A program made the translations under genes and the position numbers. The notes under the pieces were generated by a model. The model was not told the DNA's origin. It made no database searches and worked only from the letters and a program-made list of their open reading frames with translations. From assembly GCA_944326425.1 (NCBI GenBank), contig CALVDX010000008.1, forward strand, positions 1 through 64,000: DNA of 64,000 nt, written 5' to 3'. Shown here piece by piece: positions 46,001 through 55,392 of this stretch. Numbering within the stretch: the stretch's first letter is position 1; every line of letters starts with the position of its first letter. This stretch comes from Candidatus Gastranaerophilales bacterium. Its GTDB lineage: Bacteria > Cyanobacteriota > Vampirovibrionia > Gastranaerophilales > Gastranaerophilaceae.

Positions 46001-47508
46001 AAAAAATAACAGCCTTGTTTCTCTTAACTGTATTTTCTATTGCTCAAACCCCTGTTTTAGCAAATGTAATACCCAAGTTTGAATTAGGCAATATAATAAT
46101 TGAAGATGAATATCCTGATAGTAATAAGGTCGAACCGCTTGTTCCGTCTTATGACAACAGTCAGGAAAGCTTAAGAATAGAAGGCTCAGTAGAGGCCTCG
46201 CCGGAACCGGAAAGTGCACCTGATTTAGGGTTGGAAGATTGCTTAAGAATTGCATTAGGAAATAATCCGCGTATAATGTCTGCAATGCAGGATATTCTGG
46301 CATCTGATGCCCGTGTAAGACAGGCCTGGTCTAATTATTTTCCGTCATTAAGCTGGCAAACCGGCTATACCCGTATAAAACAATTACAGTTATCTGACGC
46401 TATCGGCAGAAATCTTATATTTAATTACTGGGTATTGGGTCAGATTACTGCAAGCCAGATGTTGTACGACTTTGGTGTCACACAAAATCAGGTAACTATA
46501 CAAAAAATAGATAACAAAATTTATAAAATGAATTTGTCTGAAGTTATTAATGATGTTGTTTATCAGGTAAAAGATGCTTATTACCAGCTTTTATACGCTC
46601 AGGAAAACAGAAATGTTGCAATGGATATGGTTGCGAAGTATACATTATTTTATAATCAGGCTAAGTCTTATTATGAGTCAGGAATAAGCCCGAAGGTAGA
46701 TGTTACAATTGCCGAGGTTAATTTAAGTAATTCTAAATTAACTTTAATTCAGGCGGAAAATGCTGTTGATGTTGCTATAGCTAAATTAAATAACATAATG
46801 GGAGTTCCTTATTTTGATAAATATTCGTTATCTGACAGATTATCTTATAATTCTGTTGATATAACTCTTGATCAGGCTGAATGTATAGCAAAAGAGGCGC
46901 GTCCGGAATATAAAATGGCTGATTTGCGTGTAGAAAGTGCCTTACAGAATGTTAAACTTGTTAAAAAGTCCTGGGCTCCGCAGCTTACCGTTGAAGGGCA
47001 ATTCCAGGTCGGCGGACGAACTATGGTTAATAACTATGGTTATAACTGGGGCGGGTATTTGACTTTTCCGACTATTAACGGGATGCTTCTGAAAAACCAA
47101 ATAAAAGAAGCAAAAGCTTTATATTCAAAACAATTAGCCGAGTCATTAAACACTAAAAACGACATATATCTTGATATTCAACAGGCATATTACAACTTGA
47201 ATGAAAAGAAAAATCAAATCCCGGTTGCAACGCTCGGTGTAAAACAGGCGAAAGAAAATTATGACTTATCTTTTGGGAGGTATAAAGTGGGCGTAGGTTC
47301 TCCAACGGAATTGAAAGATGCTCAGGTTGCGTACCAGAATGCTATGCTAAGTTATTTAAATTCTTTGTATCAATATAATTCTGCTCTTGCCTATCTTGAA
47401 AAGTCAGTGGGCAAAAACTTAAAACCTTGTGAAGTTCAGCTTAATAAAGAAGTTACGCTTCCTGATGCCCCAAAGGATAAAAAAGATAAGAACAAAAAAA
47501 GTAATTAA
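45997..47508 (+). CDS. TolC-like outer membrane efflux channel
   Basis: A 503-residue outer-membrane protein. Residues 1-22 are a signal peptide (MKKITALFLLTVFSIAQTPVLA). A 50-residue Pro/Glu-rich linker precedes LGLEDCLRIALGNNPRIMSA, the start of the TolC coiled-coil repeat. Two repeats with AKSYYESGISPKVDVTIAEV and YDLSFGRYKVGVGSPTELKDAQ follow. It proves a two-membrane envelope. The stop is immediately adjacent to the stop of the convergent gene. The Asp/Lys-rich tail is disordered. Confidence 0.93.
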   Translation: MKKITALFLLTVFSIAQTPVLANVIPKFELGNIIIEDEYPDSNKVEPLVPSYDNSQESLRIEGSVEASPEPESAPDLGLEDCLRIALGNNPRIMSAMQDILASDARVRQAWSNYFPSLSWQTGYTRIKQLQLSDAIGRNLIFNYWVLGQITASQMLYDFGVTQNQVTIQKIDNKIYKMNLSEVINDVVYQVKDAYYQLLYAQENRNVAMDMVAKYTLFYNQAKSYYESGISPKVDVTIAEVNLSNSKLTLIQAENAVDVAIAKLNNIMGVPYFDKYSLSDRLSYNSVDITLDQAECIAKEARPEYKMADLRVESALQNVKLVKKSWAPQLTVEGQFQVGGRTMVNNYGYNWGGYLTFPTINGMLLKNQIKEAKALYSKQLAESLNTKNDIYLDIQQAYYNLNEKKNQIPVATLGVKQAKENYDLSFGRYKVGVGSPTELKDAQVAYQNAMLSYLNSLYQYNSALAYLEKSVGKNLKPCEVQLNKEVTLPDAPKDKKDKNKKSN

Positions 47509-49119
47509 TTAAAATGCATAATTGTCGATTTCAATTATATTTCCGGTAAAAACATTATCAAAACTTTCTTTTGTTAATGGTCCGCCGGCGCTAATGTAAA
47601 CATACCCGTCAACAATTTCAAGCTTCCCGGTACTTGTAATTTGTGAGTCTGCAAGGTCTATTTCCCCGCCTACTTCTTTAAGTTCCCCGAGAGAGGTAAC
47701 ACCATCTCCAATATATGCGTCGCCTCCGATTTTTTCAAGTTTTCCGAGTGAAAGCCGTTTGACATTAAAGATAACATCACCTCCTATGGCTTTTAGTGCT
47801 CCGAGAGAGGTCGTATTATGGTTCAAATATAAAGTTCCGCCGACTGTTTCAATATTATTAAGGTCTGTTATATAAGAACGTTCAAAATGTGCGTTGCCAC
47901 CAATTTTTTTGATTTTGCCGGTACTTGTTACAGGTGTGTTATTCAGATTGATGTCTCCTTTGACTATTTCCAACTCTCCGGTTGTTTGCAAATGGGAATT
48001 ACAGCAGTCTAAATCACCGCCGATATATTTAACTTTGCCAAGGCTGCTTGCCAAAGAATCTTCCAAAACAGCATCCTGCCGAATTTCCCCAACCATTTCA
48101 AGAAGTTTATTTTCATCAATGCCTAAATCTGAAAATGTGAAAAAGTCTGATGGCTGGCAATATTCTTCTATACTTAGTGTTCCATCGGGCAATTCTTCCG
48201 GATTAAAACCCAAAAGAGCAAGTATTTCTTTTGTATTACTATTTTTTATTGCGGTATGCAGCGGTTTGTCAATCTCTTCCAGGTATTTAAACTTATTTTT
48301 TGCCTCATCGAATTTTCCTTTTGCCATGCCGCTTACTGTAATTTGATTTTCAGTGATATATTTGTTAATTTCTTTAAAACATTGATAGTCAATTTTTGTA
48401 TTGTTGAGTTCATTTTGTATTTCTATTACGGAATCTCCCTGAAATCTTAAACAGTATTTTGTTTTTCCGTTTTCTAAATAGAGGTGAAAATCGCCTTCTG
48501 TAAGATATAATTCGCTTTGAATATTTTTTGTGCACCATGTTTTTGCAGATAAAGCTTTAAGTTTGTATACATTTTGCTCAAAATTTTCCGGGTCGTGGAT
48601 TTTAGACGGTATAATTATCCAGCCGGTTTTGTTTTTAATTTGTTCATCAAATTCTGTTTTTAAATTATCCTGATAAACTTTGCCAAAGTTGAACTGGTAA
48701 TCTTTGTCCAGTTCCAGATGTAATTTTAACTTGCTGAATGTTTCATTGACAATTTTTTTATTTAAAACAGGAGGAAGTGTATCAGTATCTCTTTTTAAAT
48801 TTTTAGTTACGGCATCTATCGCAATTAGGCAGGCTGAAGGTATGGTTATATTTCTTAAAAGGCATTCTGCCCATTCTTCGAGCATTCCTCTTCTTTGAAT
48901 AGTTATTTCGTCGTCTCTGGCTCTGTACTCTAAATCCTGTATCCACCTGAATCTATCCATAACCCATTTGTTGAAATCGTTAATGGAATTAAATTTTTCA
49001 ACAGGTGCTTTGAATTTTCTTACGCAGGCGTAATCAAACCCTTTAAATTGATTAGGTTTCATTGCGGTAAAGTTTATGGAATAAACATTTTTTACTTGAG
49101 GGTGGGGTTTTATGTTCAT
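47509..49119 (-). CDS. Beta-solenoid repeat protein with F-x-G N terminus
   Basis: A 536-residue protein in three parts. Residues 1-30 form a short, non-hydrophobic segment ending KPNQFKGF. Residues 40-330 have helices and a WCTKN...LTEGDFHLYLENGKTKYCL region resembling PcfJ-like or phage/host-range proteins. Residues 350-520 are about eight imperfect 19-22 residue repeats of the style SLGKLEKIGGDAYIG (positions about 430-500), which likely wind a beta solenoid. No membrane helix or classical signal. A secreted surface or host-contact protein is the favoured guess; binding partner unknown. Its 3' end is flush with tolC. Confidence 0.65.
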   Translation of the reverse strand: MNIKPHPQVKNVYSINFTAMKPNQFKGFDYACVRKFKAPVEKFNSINDFNKWVMDRFRWIQDLEYRARDDEITIQRRGMLEEWAECLLRNITIPSACLIAIDAVTKNLKRDTDTLPPVLNKKIVNETFSKLKLHLELDKDYQFNFGKVYQDNLKTEFDEQIKNKTGWIIIPSKIHDPENFEQNVYKLKALSAKTWCTKNIQSELYLTEGDFHLYLENGKTKYCLRFQGDSVIEIQNELNNTKIDYQCFKEINKYITENQITVSGMAKGKFDEAKNKFKYLEEIDKPLHTAIKNSNTKEILALLGFNPEELPDGTLSIEEYCQPSDFFTFSDLGIDENKLLEMVGEIRQDAVLEDSLASSLGKVKYIGGDLDCCNSHLQTTGELEIVKGDINLNNTPVTSTGKIKKIGGNAHFERSYITDLNNIETVGGTLYLNHNTTSLGALKAIGGDVIFNVKRLSLGKLEKIGGDAYIGDGVTSLGELKEVGGEIDLADSQITSTGKLEIVDGYVYISAGGPLTKESFDNVFTGNIIEIDNYAF

Positions 49120-49182
49120 AATGTATTAAAGACCTTCAAGAAAAATTTTTGCTAATTTATTAACAAATATTAATTATAATTA

Positions 49183-49953
49183 TTAAGCAGGTATAGATAG
49201 AATTGCTTTAAGTGACTTTAATGTTTTAGGCGAATGCGATTGGATATGTTTATTTAGCAGGTTAAAACAAACATCAAGGACTTTGTCCGTAGCTTTTCGG
49301 TCGTAATCGCTTTCATAGTTAAAATCAAATTGTAGCATTGCTTGAAGGAAGTCTCTTATTTTGTGATTAAGTTTGAGATTGACATTTAAAGGTTTATGGC
49401 AATCTTTGCAGATAACTCCGCCCATGGGGAGCGATAAGAACATGTCTTCTGCAAGTATTTGATTACCACAGCAAAGGCAGGAATCAAGTTCAAGCGAAAA
49501 ACCTTCGATAAGCATCATTTTTAGTTGAAATTTTATAACCGCAATAAGTATTTCCCGTCTGTTATCTGCAGTGTTAATCCTGTGCAGCCCTTTGTATAAG
49601 AGATCATATATTTCGTGGCTGGAGGGGTCGTCTTCTATGCCAAAGTTAGTTACAATCTCTGATATATAAGAAGAGTATACGAATTTATTCATATCAGTTC
49701 TGATATTTTTAAACTGGTTAAGGGATTGGGCCTGGCAAATTCTATCCATGCTTTTACCTTTTATAAGTGTGAGATTATTAGCCGCAAGAAGATCCATTCT
49801 TGCTCCGAGTTTACTCTTTGGTTTTTTAAGTCCTTTGGCAACTCCCCGCATAAGGCCTTTATCTTTAGAATACAATACTATAATTTTGTCTGCATCACTA
49901 AGGTTATAAGATTTAAGGTTTATTGCATCGGTTACATAATTATAGCTATTCAT
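49183..49953 (-). CDS. recO: DNA repair protein RecO
   Basis: A 256-residue RecO, which loads RecA and anneals ssDNA with RecR. An OB-fold N terminus (VTDAINLKSYNLSDADKIIVLYSKDKGLMRGVAKGLKKPKSKLG) and a zinc ribbon with CLCCG and CKDC near residues 160-190 are visible. The length is typical. It overlaps pilT by 8 nt and follows it on the minus strand. Confidence 0.93.
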   Translation of the reverse strand: MNSYNYVTDAINLKSYNLSDADKIIVLYSKDKGLMRGVAKGLKKPKSKLGARMDLLAANNLTLIKGKSMDRICQAQSLNQFKNIRTDMNKFVYSSYISEIVTNFGIEDDPSSHEIYDLLYKGLHRINTADNRREILIAVIKFQLKMMLIEGFSLELDSCLCCGNQILAEDMFLSLPMGGVICKDCHKPLNVNLKLNHKIRDFLQAMLQFDFNYESDYDRKATDKVLDVCFNLLNKHIQSHSPKTLKSLKAILSIPA

Positions 49954-51043
49954 AATAATTTTTTGTTCCGGTAAAGGCTCCTTTAAGCATTTTAACTAGT
50001 TCATTTTCATCCTCGGAAACAGCGCATGCTTCAGCTTCGGTCAATTTCCCTTCCTTAACGAGGTTCATAAGTGATGTATTGAGTGTCATCATTTCATTAT
50101 AAGAACCCTCTTTTAAACAATTATATATTTCTTCAAGATTATCTTTTACAATATAATCCTGAACGGTCGGGGTAACAACCATAATTTCACAGGCAGGAAA
50201 TCTTTTTTGTTTTGCTGATGAATATATAAGTTTTTGTGCAATTGTCCCCCTTAAAGTTTCTGCAACCTGTTTTCTTATAATATCACGGGAGGATTGCTCA
50301 AACATGTTAACGATACGATTAATTGTCTGTATCGCGTCATTAGTGTGAAGCGTTGCAAAAACAAGGTGACCGGTTTCAGCTGCTTTGAGCGCCGAAATCA
50401 TTGTTTCTTCATCTCTGATTTCTCCTATAAGAATGATATCAGGATCTTGTCTTAGTACGTATTTAAGACCGGCCGGAAAGTCAGGAGTATCAAAACCGAT
50501 TTGTCTTTGTGACACGATGCTTCTTTTGTTGGCAAAAACGAATTCAATAGGATCTTCAAGCGTTACAATGTGTTTTTGATAATCTGCATTAATTATATCA
50601 ATAAGTGCGGCCAGAGTTGAAGATTTCCCGCAGCCGGTAGGTCCTGTAACAAGAACAATACCATTATTTAATTTTGCAAATTGTTTAACAGCCTGCGGCA
50701 GTTCAAGGTCTTCTATAGTAGGAATTGCGTAGGGTATATTCCTTAATACCAGAGCAGGATGTGCGAGCTGCTGGCTGAAATTAACTCTAAACCGTGAGCA
50801 GCCCTTAATTTCAAAAAGAAAATCCATATCACATGCGCTGTATATTGAGTCTCTTAAAATATCAGGCACTATAACAGCCAATGCATCTCTTAAATCCGCT
50901 TCCGTAAGCAGCGGTACATTAACCTTCCATATAACTCCGTCTTTTCTTATGTATGGCGGGTGCCCTACTCTTAAATGTTCATCTGAGGCTCCCATTGCTA
51001 CAGCTTTTTTAAGAAAGCTTATTATATTAAACTTTTCTTCCAT
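49946..51043 (-). CDS. pilT: Twitching motility ATPase PilT
   Basis: A 365-residue retraction ATPase of type IV pili. Walker A GPTGCGKSSTLAALI (near residue 126), the Asp box TLEDPIEF, Walker B DIILIGEIRDEET with catalytic Glu, the His box GHLVFATLHTNDA and a C-terminal NLVKEGKLTEAEA (like the AIRNLIREGK helix) are all intact. It acts at the inner membrane. recO overlaps its 3' end. No pilin or pilB is adjacent. Contrast the degenerate CpaF-like ATPase at 18.6 kb. Confidence 0.95.
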   Translation of the reverse strand: MEEKFNIISFLKKAVAMGASDEHLRVGHPPYIRKDGVIWKVNVPLLTEADLRDALAVIVPDILRDSIYSACDMDFLFEIKGCSRFRVNFSQQLAHPALVLRNIPYAIPTIEDLELPQAVKQFAKLNNGIVLVTGPTGCGKSSTLAALIDIINADYQKHIVTLEDPIEFVFANKRSIVSQRQIGFDTPDFPAGLKYVLRQDPDIILIGEIRDEETMISALKAAETGHLVFATLHTNDAIQTINRIVNMFEQSSRDIIRKQVAETLRGTIAQKLIYSSAKQKRFPACEIMVVTPTVQDYIVKDNLEEIYNCLKEGSYNEMMTLNTSLMNLVKEGKLTEAEACAVSEDENELVKMLKGAFTGTKNYYE

Positions 51044-51191
51044 CCTATTTATCTCCCGGCTACATTATAGCAAATCAAATTATTTGTGTCTATCATGCTA
51101 ATCAAGCTTTTTTGTTTACAAATTGTAATAGAATGGCAAATTTTTTTTATTTTGCTTTTTTAATTATTGTAATAATGTATTAGGATACAAA

Positions 51192-52580
51192 ATGAAAATA
51201 TTAGCTTATTCTCTAACAAATAAAACTTACAATTCTCACGGTACTGCTTTTTCAGGAAAAGTTCCCAAAGTAAAATCTGTAAAAAATGCAAAAGAAGCAG
51301 TAGCTGTTGCTGCTTCCGCTGCTATTGCAGGTATTGCCGGCACCGCAGGTGTACCGGAAGAAATTTCTGATAAAACATTTTTGGAAGATCCTGCAATAAA
51401 ATATTTTGTAAAAGAACAGTTAAAGAAATATCTCGGGCAGGAAATGTATGCAGTAGTTCAGGATAATTTTCAGAATTCTCCTGAATTAATGGATAGTTAT
51501 CTGAAGTATAAAATAAAAATGTTGGTCATGGATTCCGGAGAATTAGCCGAGACAAAAGCAGAATATTTAAAAGAAGCATCAAAGGAAATTATTCTTGAAC
51601 GGATTAAAAAAGGCCCTGAAGCTCTATCTGATATAGGTTTTAATTCCGGTACAGCGGAGTATTCTAATCTTGTTATAACTCCGGAGACCTTGTGGTGTGC
51701 AAAAGAAATAGGTTTATCTTTAAAACAATTTGCTAAATTAACCGGCTGCTCATACCAAACTGTTTTATCAAAAAGTATTGAGTACGGAACTACAATTCAT
51801 ACCCCTGGTGTAACAGCAAGATACCGTTATTTATCACAGCAGGAAGAAGATATCAGAGCATATATTAAAGCGGGGTATACACTGTCCGAACTTAAATATA
51901 TGTATGGAACGTCAGAGAGTGTGATGTTAAGGTTGTTGAAGCAATTTGGAATACGTCCGGATCTACAAAACCTGAACAGTACGGAAGAAATTAATGATGA
52001 AGAGCTTTTAAAATTGTGGAAAAAAGGAATACCGGCAAGAGAAATGGCAAAAAAGTTAGGATGTTATTATGAAACAATTGCAGGAAGACTGTGCAAACTG
52101 GGGTTAGAAATAAACAATGAATTAGAAATAGATTATATTAATAAAACCCTAACCGCTGAAATCCTTAGTGAATGTGTAGAACAAGGAATGTCAGGTATGG
52201 CAATTGCAGAAAAATTCGGATGCAGAGCTCCGGAAGTTTATAAGAAGTTAAGAGAATACAATATTTTAACAACGGCTCAAAAAAGGCATAAAAATAATTC
52301 AGCGATTACAGACGAAGATATAATTGAATGTTACAAAAACGGTATGAATGCGGAAAGTATTGCAAACAAATTTAACTCTTCCCGTTCATATATAAGCCTT
52401 CGGATAAAGAGACTTAATTTGTCGCAAAAGTTTAAAGAACAACTAACAAAAGATAATTTACTGATAAAGTTTGTAAAAAAGGGTGTGCCTTTTGATATGA
52501 TTGCGTATTACCTGAAGTATCCTTCAAGCGGGGCTGTATCGGAAAGACTTGCAGAGTTAAAAAAGTATATGGATTTCTAG
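51192..52580 (+). CDS. Tandem helix-turn-helix protein with F-x-G N terminus
   Basis: A 462-residue protein. Residues 1-22 end in GTAFSGK. Residues 33-55 are Ala/Gly-rich and mildly hydrophobic (AVAVAASAAIAGIAGTAG). From about residue 165 to the end, at least six helix-turn-helix-like units follow: KLTGCSYQTVLSKSIEYG, GTSESVMLRLLKQFG, KKLGCYYETIAGRLCKLGLE, EKFGCRAPEVYKKLREYN, NKFNSSRSYISLRIKRLNL and KYPSSGAVSERLAEL. Units are about 45-55 residues apart. Such arrays usually bind DNA. TTAGGATA serves as ribosome binding site. Target and function unknown; a chain of homeodomain-like units is unusual in bacteria. Confidence 0.7.
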   Translation: MKILAYSLTNKTYNSHGTAFSGKVPKVKSVKNAKEAVAVAASAAIAGIAGTAGVPEEISDKTFLEDPAIKYFVKEQLKKYLGQEMYAVVQDNFQNSPELMDSYLKYKIKMLVMDSGELAETKAEYLKEASKEIILERIKKGPEALSDIGFNSGTAEYSNLVITPETLWCAKEIGLSLKQFAKLTGCSYQTVLSKSIEYGTTIHTPGVTARYRYLSQQEEDIRAYIKAGYTLSELKYMYGTSESVMLRLLKQFGIRPDLQNLNSTEEINDEELLKLWKKGIPAREMAKKLGCYYETIAGRLCKLGLEINNELEIDYINKTLTAEILSECVEQGMSGMAIAEKFGCRAPEVYKKLREYNILTTAQKRHKNNSAITDEDIIECYKNGMNAESIANKFNSSRSYISLRIKRLNLSQKFKEQLTKDNLLIKFVKKGVPFDMIAYYLKYPSSGAVSERLAELKKYMDF

Positions 52581-52662
52581 CAAGACAGCTTTTTATTGCT
52601 TTATTGCCGGAAAATAAAGGGCGTTTATTTATACCGGTATCGCTATAAACAAATTTCAACCA

Positions 52663-52690
52663 TTGACAATCATGCTTGAAACGGTATTAT
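52663..52690 (+). promoter_or_regulatory. Promoter of tuf
   Basis: TTGACA (52663-52668), 16 nt, TATTAT (52685-52690). A leader of about 55 nt with AAAGGAG follows. Confidence 0.65.
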
Positions 52691-52753
52691 ATTACTATAA
52701 CTTAATGTAAGTAAGTTAACGTAGTATAATGAAGAGTAAAGGAGATTAATCTC

Positions 52754-53962
52754 ATGGCACGTGAAAAGTATGAACGAACCAAACCGCACGTTAACATTGG
52801 TACTATCGGCCACGTTGACCACGGTAAAACAACATTAACAGCAGCTATTACAGGTGTTATGGCTGCAGCAGGTAAAGCTCAAGCAAAGAAATTTGACGAA
52901 ATCGATGCTGCTCCTGAAGAAAAAGCAAGAGGTATAACCATTTCTACAGCGCACGTAGAATATGAAACAGATGCAAGACACTATGCACACGTTGACTGCC
53001 CGGGACACGCAGACTATGTTAAGAACATGATTACCGGTGCTGCTCAAATGGATGGAGCTATCCTTGTTGTTGCTGCAACTGACGGTGCTATGCCTCAAAC
53101 TCGTGAACACATCCTTCTTGCTAGACAGGTTGGTGTTCCTAACTTAGTTGTATTCCTTAACAAATGCGACATGGTTGATGATCCGGAATTGTTAGAATTG
53201 GTTGAAATGGAAGTAAGAGAACTTCTTTCTTCTTATGAATTCGATGGTGACAATATTCCGTTCATCCATGGTTCAGCTTTAAAAGCTTTAGAAGCTGTTC
53301 AAGCAAACCCGAATGTTCAACGCGGTCAAGATAAATGGGTTGATAAGATTTGGGAATTAATGGATGCAGTAGATTCTTACTTCCCGACCCCTGTTCGTGA
53401 CCTTGACAAACCGTTCCTGATGCCGGTTGAAGACGTATTCTCTATCACCGGTCGTGGTACTGTTGCTACAGGTAGAGTAGAACGCGGCGTTGTTAAAGTT
53501 GGTGACGAAGTTGAATTGGTTGGTTTAGGTGAAACAAAGAAAACAACTGTTACCGGTGTTGAAATGTTCAGAAAATCTCTTGATCAAGGTCAAGCAGGTG
53601 ACAACATTGGTGCATTGCTTCGTGGTATTGACAAGACTGAAATCCAACGCGGTCAAGTTCTTGCAAAACCCGGTACAATTCATCCGCACACTAAATTTAC
53701 TGCTAACGTTTACGTTTTAACCAAAGAAGAAGGCGGTCGTCACACTCCGTTCTTCCCGGGTTACAGACCTCAGTTCTACATCAGAACAACTGACGTTACC
53801 GGTTCTATCAAGTTTGATGGTGAAATGGTAATGCCTGGTGATAACGTTGTAATGGAAGTTGAACTTATCTCTCCGGTTGCTATCGAAGAAGGTATGAGAT
53901 TCGCTATCCGTGAAGGCGGCAGAACAGTTGGTGCAGGTGTTGTTGATAAAATTCTTGCTTAA
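52754..53962 (+). CDS. tuf: Elongation factor Tu
   Basis: A 402-residue EF-Tu. G1 [10 protein letters not shown]2 RGITI, G3 [12 protein letters not shown] and G4 NKCD are intact, as is the C-terminal EGGRTVGAG. It carries aminoacyl-tRNA to the ribosome. Codon use is more GC-biased at third positions than nearby genes, as expected for a highly expressed gene. It has its own promoter and terminator and stands apart from fusA. Confidence 0.98.
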   Translation: MAREKYERTKPHVNIGTIGHVDHGKTTLTAAITGVMAAAGKAQAKKFDEIDAAPEEKARGITISTAHVEYETDARHYAHVDCPGHADYVKNMITGAAQMDGAILVVAATDGAMPQTREHILLARQVGVPNLVVFLNKCDMVDDPELLELVEMEVRELLSSYEFDGDNIPFIHGSALKALEAVQANPNVQRGQDKWVDKIWELMDAVDSYFPTPVRDLDKPFLMPVEDVFSITGRGTVATGRVERGVVKVGDEVELVGLGETKKTTVTGVEMFRKSLDQGQAGDNIGALLRGIDKTEIQRGQVLAKPGTIHPHTKFTANVYVLTKEEGGRHTPFFPGYRPQFYIRTTDVTGSIKFDGEMVMPGDNVVMEVELISPVAIEEGMRFAIREGGRTVGAGVVDKILA

Positions 53963-53987
53963 TTAAGAATTTATCAGGTAATTAATC

Positions 53988-54019
53988 AAAGAGGGTGGCT
54001 ATTGGCCCCCTCTTTTGTT
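53988..54019 (+). terminator. Terminator of tuf
   Basis: AAAGAGGG (53988-53995) pairs with CCCTCTTT (54008-54015), with further pairing inside the loop, then a short T tract. Confidence 0.85.
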
Positions 54020-54140
54020 TTGCAATGTGATAATTATTCTCTAATCAAATTATTAAGATATGTAACAAATATATACTTTTTATATATTATTTTGTCAATT
54101 TTCTTTACAATTCTGACTTATAATATATAAGAGGATTATT

Positions 54141-54647
54141 ATGAGCAATATTAATTTTAATCTTAATACCGGAAAAGAAGATTTTCACTCTTTAAAAGAG
54201 GCAATCTTTAAGCGTGCAAGAGAAAAAGCAGAAGCTCTTAACCGTGAAGTAAAAGAAAGCTACACTGATGATATAAAATCAGATGTAATGGAGAGTGCGC
54301 GTATTAGTGTAAGAAATAATCCTTTTATTAATCTTTTGGAAGAACGTGAAATTGTTGAAGAAAAACAACCGGTGAAAGAGGTTAACAGACCGGAGATTTT
54401 ACATTCCAGAGAAGTAAATTATAAAAGAACAAAAACAAGACGCTTCCCGTCAAAAATAAACAATGAACTTTACACGGCTGCGGTTAGAGAAGGCATGATG
54501 CGTGAAGCAAGTGAAACAATCAGACAAAATCAAAATGTTTTGAATAGTCTGAGATTTCTTAATACTCAGGCTGCAATTGCGCATAACAAGCCGTTTATTA
54601 CCTCTGAAATTGAAGAAGCCCCGCGTGAAATTACTTTTGGGGTATAA
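54141..54647 (+). CDS. Hypothetical charged helical protein
   Basis: A 168-residue protein rich in Glu, Arg and Lys, mostly predicted helical, with no membrane segment. KTRRFPSKINNELYTAAVRE near the middle is basic. It has an AGAGGATT ribosome binding site and a TATAAT-like box upstream at about 54117. No family recognised. A convergent secreted protein gene follows. Confidence 0.6.
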   Translation: MSNINFNLNTGKEDFHSLKEAIFKRAREKAEALNREVKESYTDDIKSDVMESARISVRNNPFINLLEEREIVEEKQPVKEVNRPEILHSREVNYKRTKTRRFPSKINNELYTAAVREGMMREASETIRQNQNVLNSLRFLNTQAAIAHNKPFITSEIEEAPREITFGV

Positions 54648-54693
54648 CGTAGTACAACAATAAGATTATATCTCATTGGGGGATAAGAATAGG

Positions 54694-55281
54694 TTAATCC
54701 TCTATCGGAAGATGTGTCATGTGTATAGGGGCAGCAAGAACGATTAACAAATCAGCGCCTGAAGCAATCGTTATATGTTCTCCCATTTTTCTTGTCGGAC
54801 CGGGGCGGAATTGAAGAACACCCATAAAGTTTCTAACAATTCCTCTATGGTAATGCGGAACTTTTATGTACGTTTCGGGGTCTGTTAAGCCGCCTCCAAA
54901 AAGGTTATTATTTGCTGTATATAAATATCCTTTTACCGGCAGTTTAAAACCATCCGGCAATTCCATTGTATTTATAAATATTTTCATTGAAGCGTGTGTG
55001 CCTATAATCGGTTCATTTTTTTTCTCGATATATCCGCTGAACTTTGTGCCGCTTGGAATGATTTTATGTTCATATAAGTAGATATCATTAGTTGAAACAA
55101 AATTCAAAATATCTGTTTCGTCATTATATGCTGTTGAGAATTCCTGAAGGCTAATGACAGGGATGAAGCTCCCCGCCGGGATATCAAACTCGTTGTAGCC
55201 TTTAATTTCCGGAGCCGGTAGTACCGGAATGAGCGTAAAAATAAAAATTATAACAAATGTTAAAATTTTCTTCATAATCAT
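54694..55281 (-). CDS. Secreted hypothetical protein
   Basis: A 195-residue protein. Residues 3-22 are a signal peptide (KKILTFVIIFIFTLIPVLPA). The mature part has an IPAGSFIPVISLQEF start, FVSTNDIYLYEHKIIPSGTKFSGYI and a conserved-looking GTHASMKI segment; this beta-rich pattern resembles the barrel of VirB10/TrbI-like proteins, but there is no transfer apparatus nearby. Probably periplasmic. The call is by general pattern only. Confidence 0.6.
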   Translation of the reverse strand: MIMKKILTFVIIFIFTLIPVLPAPEIKGYNEFDIPAGSFIPVISLQEFSTAYNDETDILNFVSTNDIYLYEHKIIPSGTKFSGYIEKKNEPIIGTHASMKIFINTMELPDGFKLPVKGYLYTANNNLFGGGLTDPETYIKVPHYHRGIVRNFMGVLQFRPGPTRKMGEHITIASGADLLIVLAAPIHMTHLPIED

Positions 55282-55392
55282 ATTTTATATTATAATAATC
55301 AGGAAGAGAAGGGGCAAGTACTATAATTTATTAGTATATTACTTGACAAGAAACCCCTTTAAAGCGACAATCAAAAAAGAGGATTATTAAAA

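Noticed and set aside
55282-55392. Glycine riboswitch before gcvT
   Set aside because: The 111-bp gap has no paired glycine-aptamer pattern that can be seen by eye.
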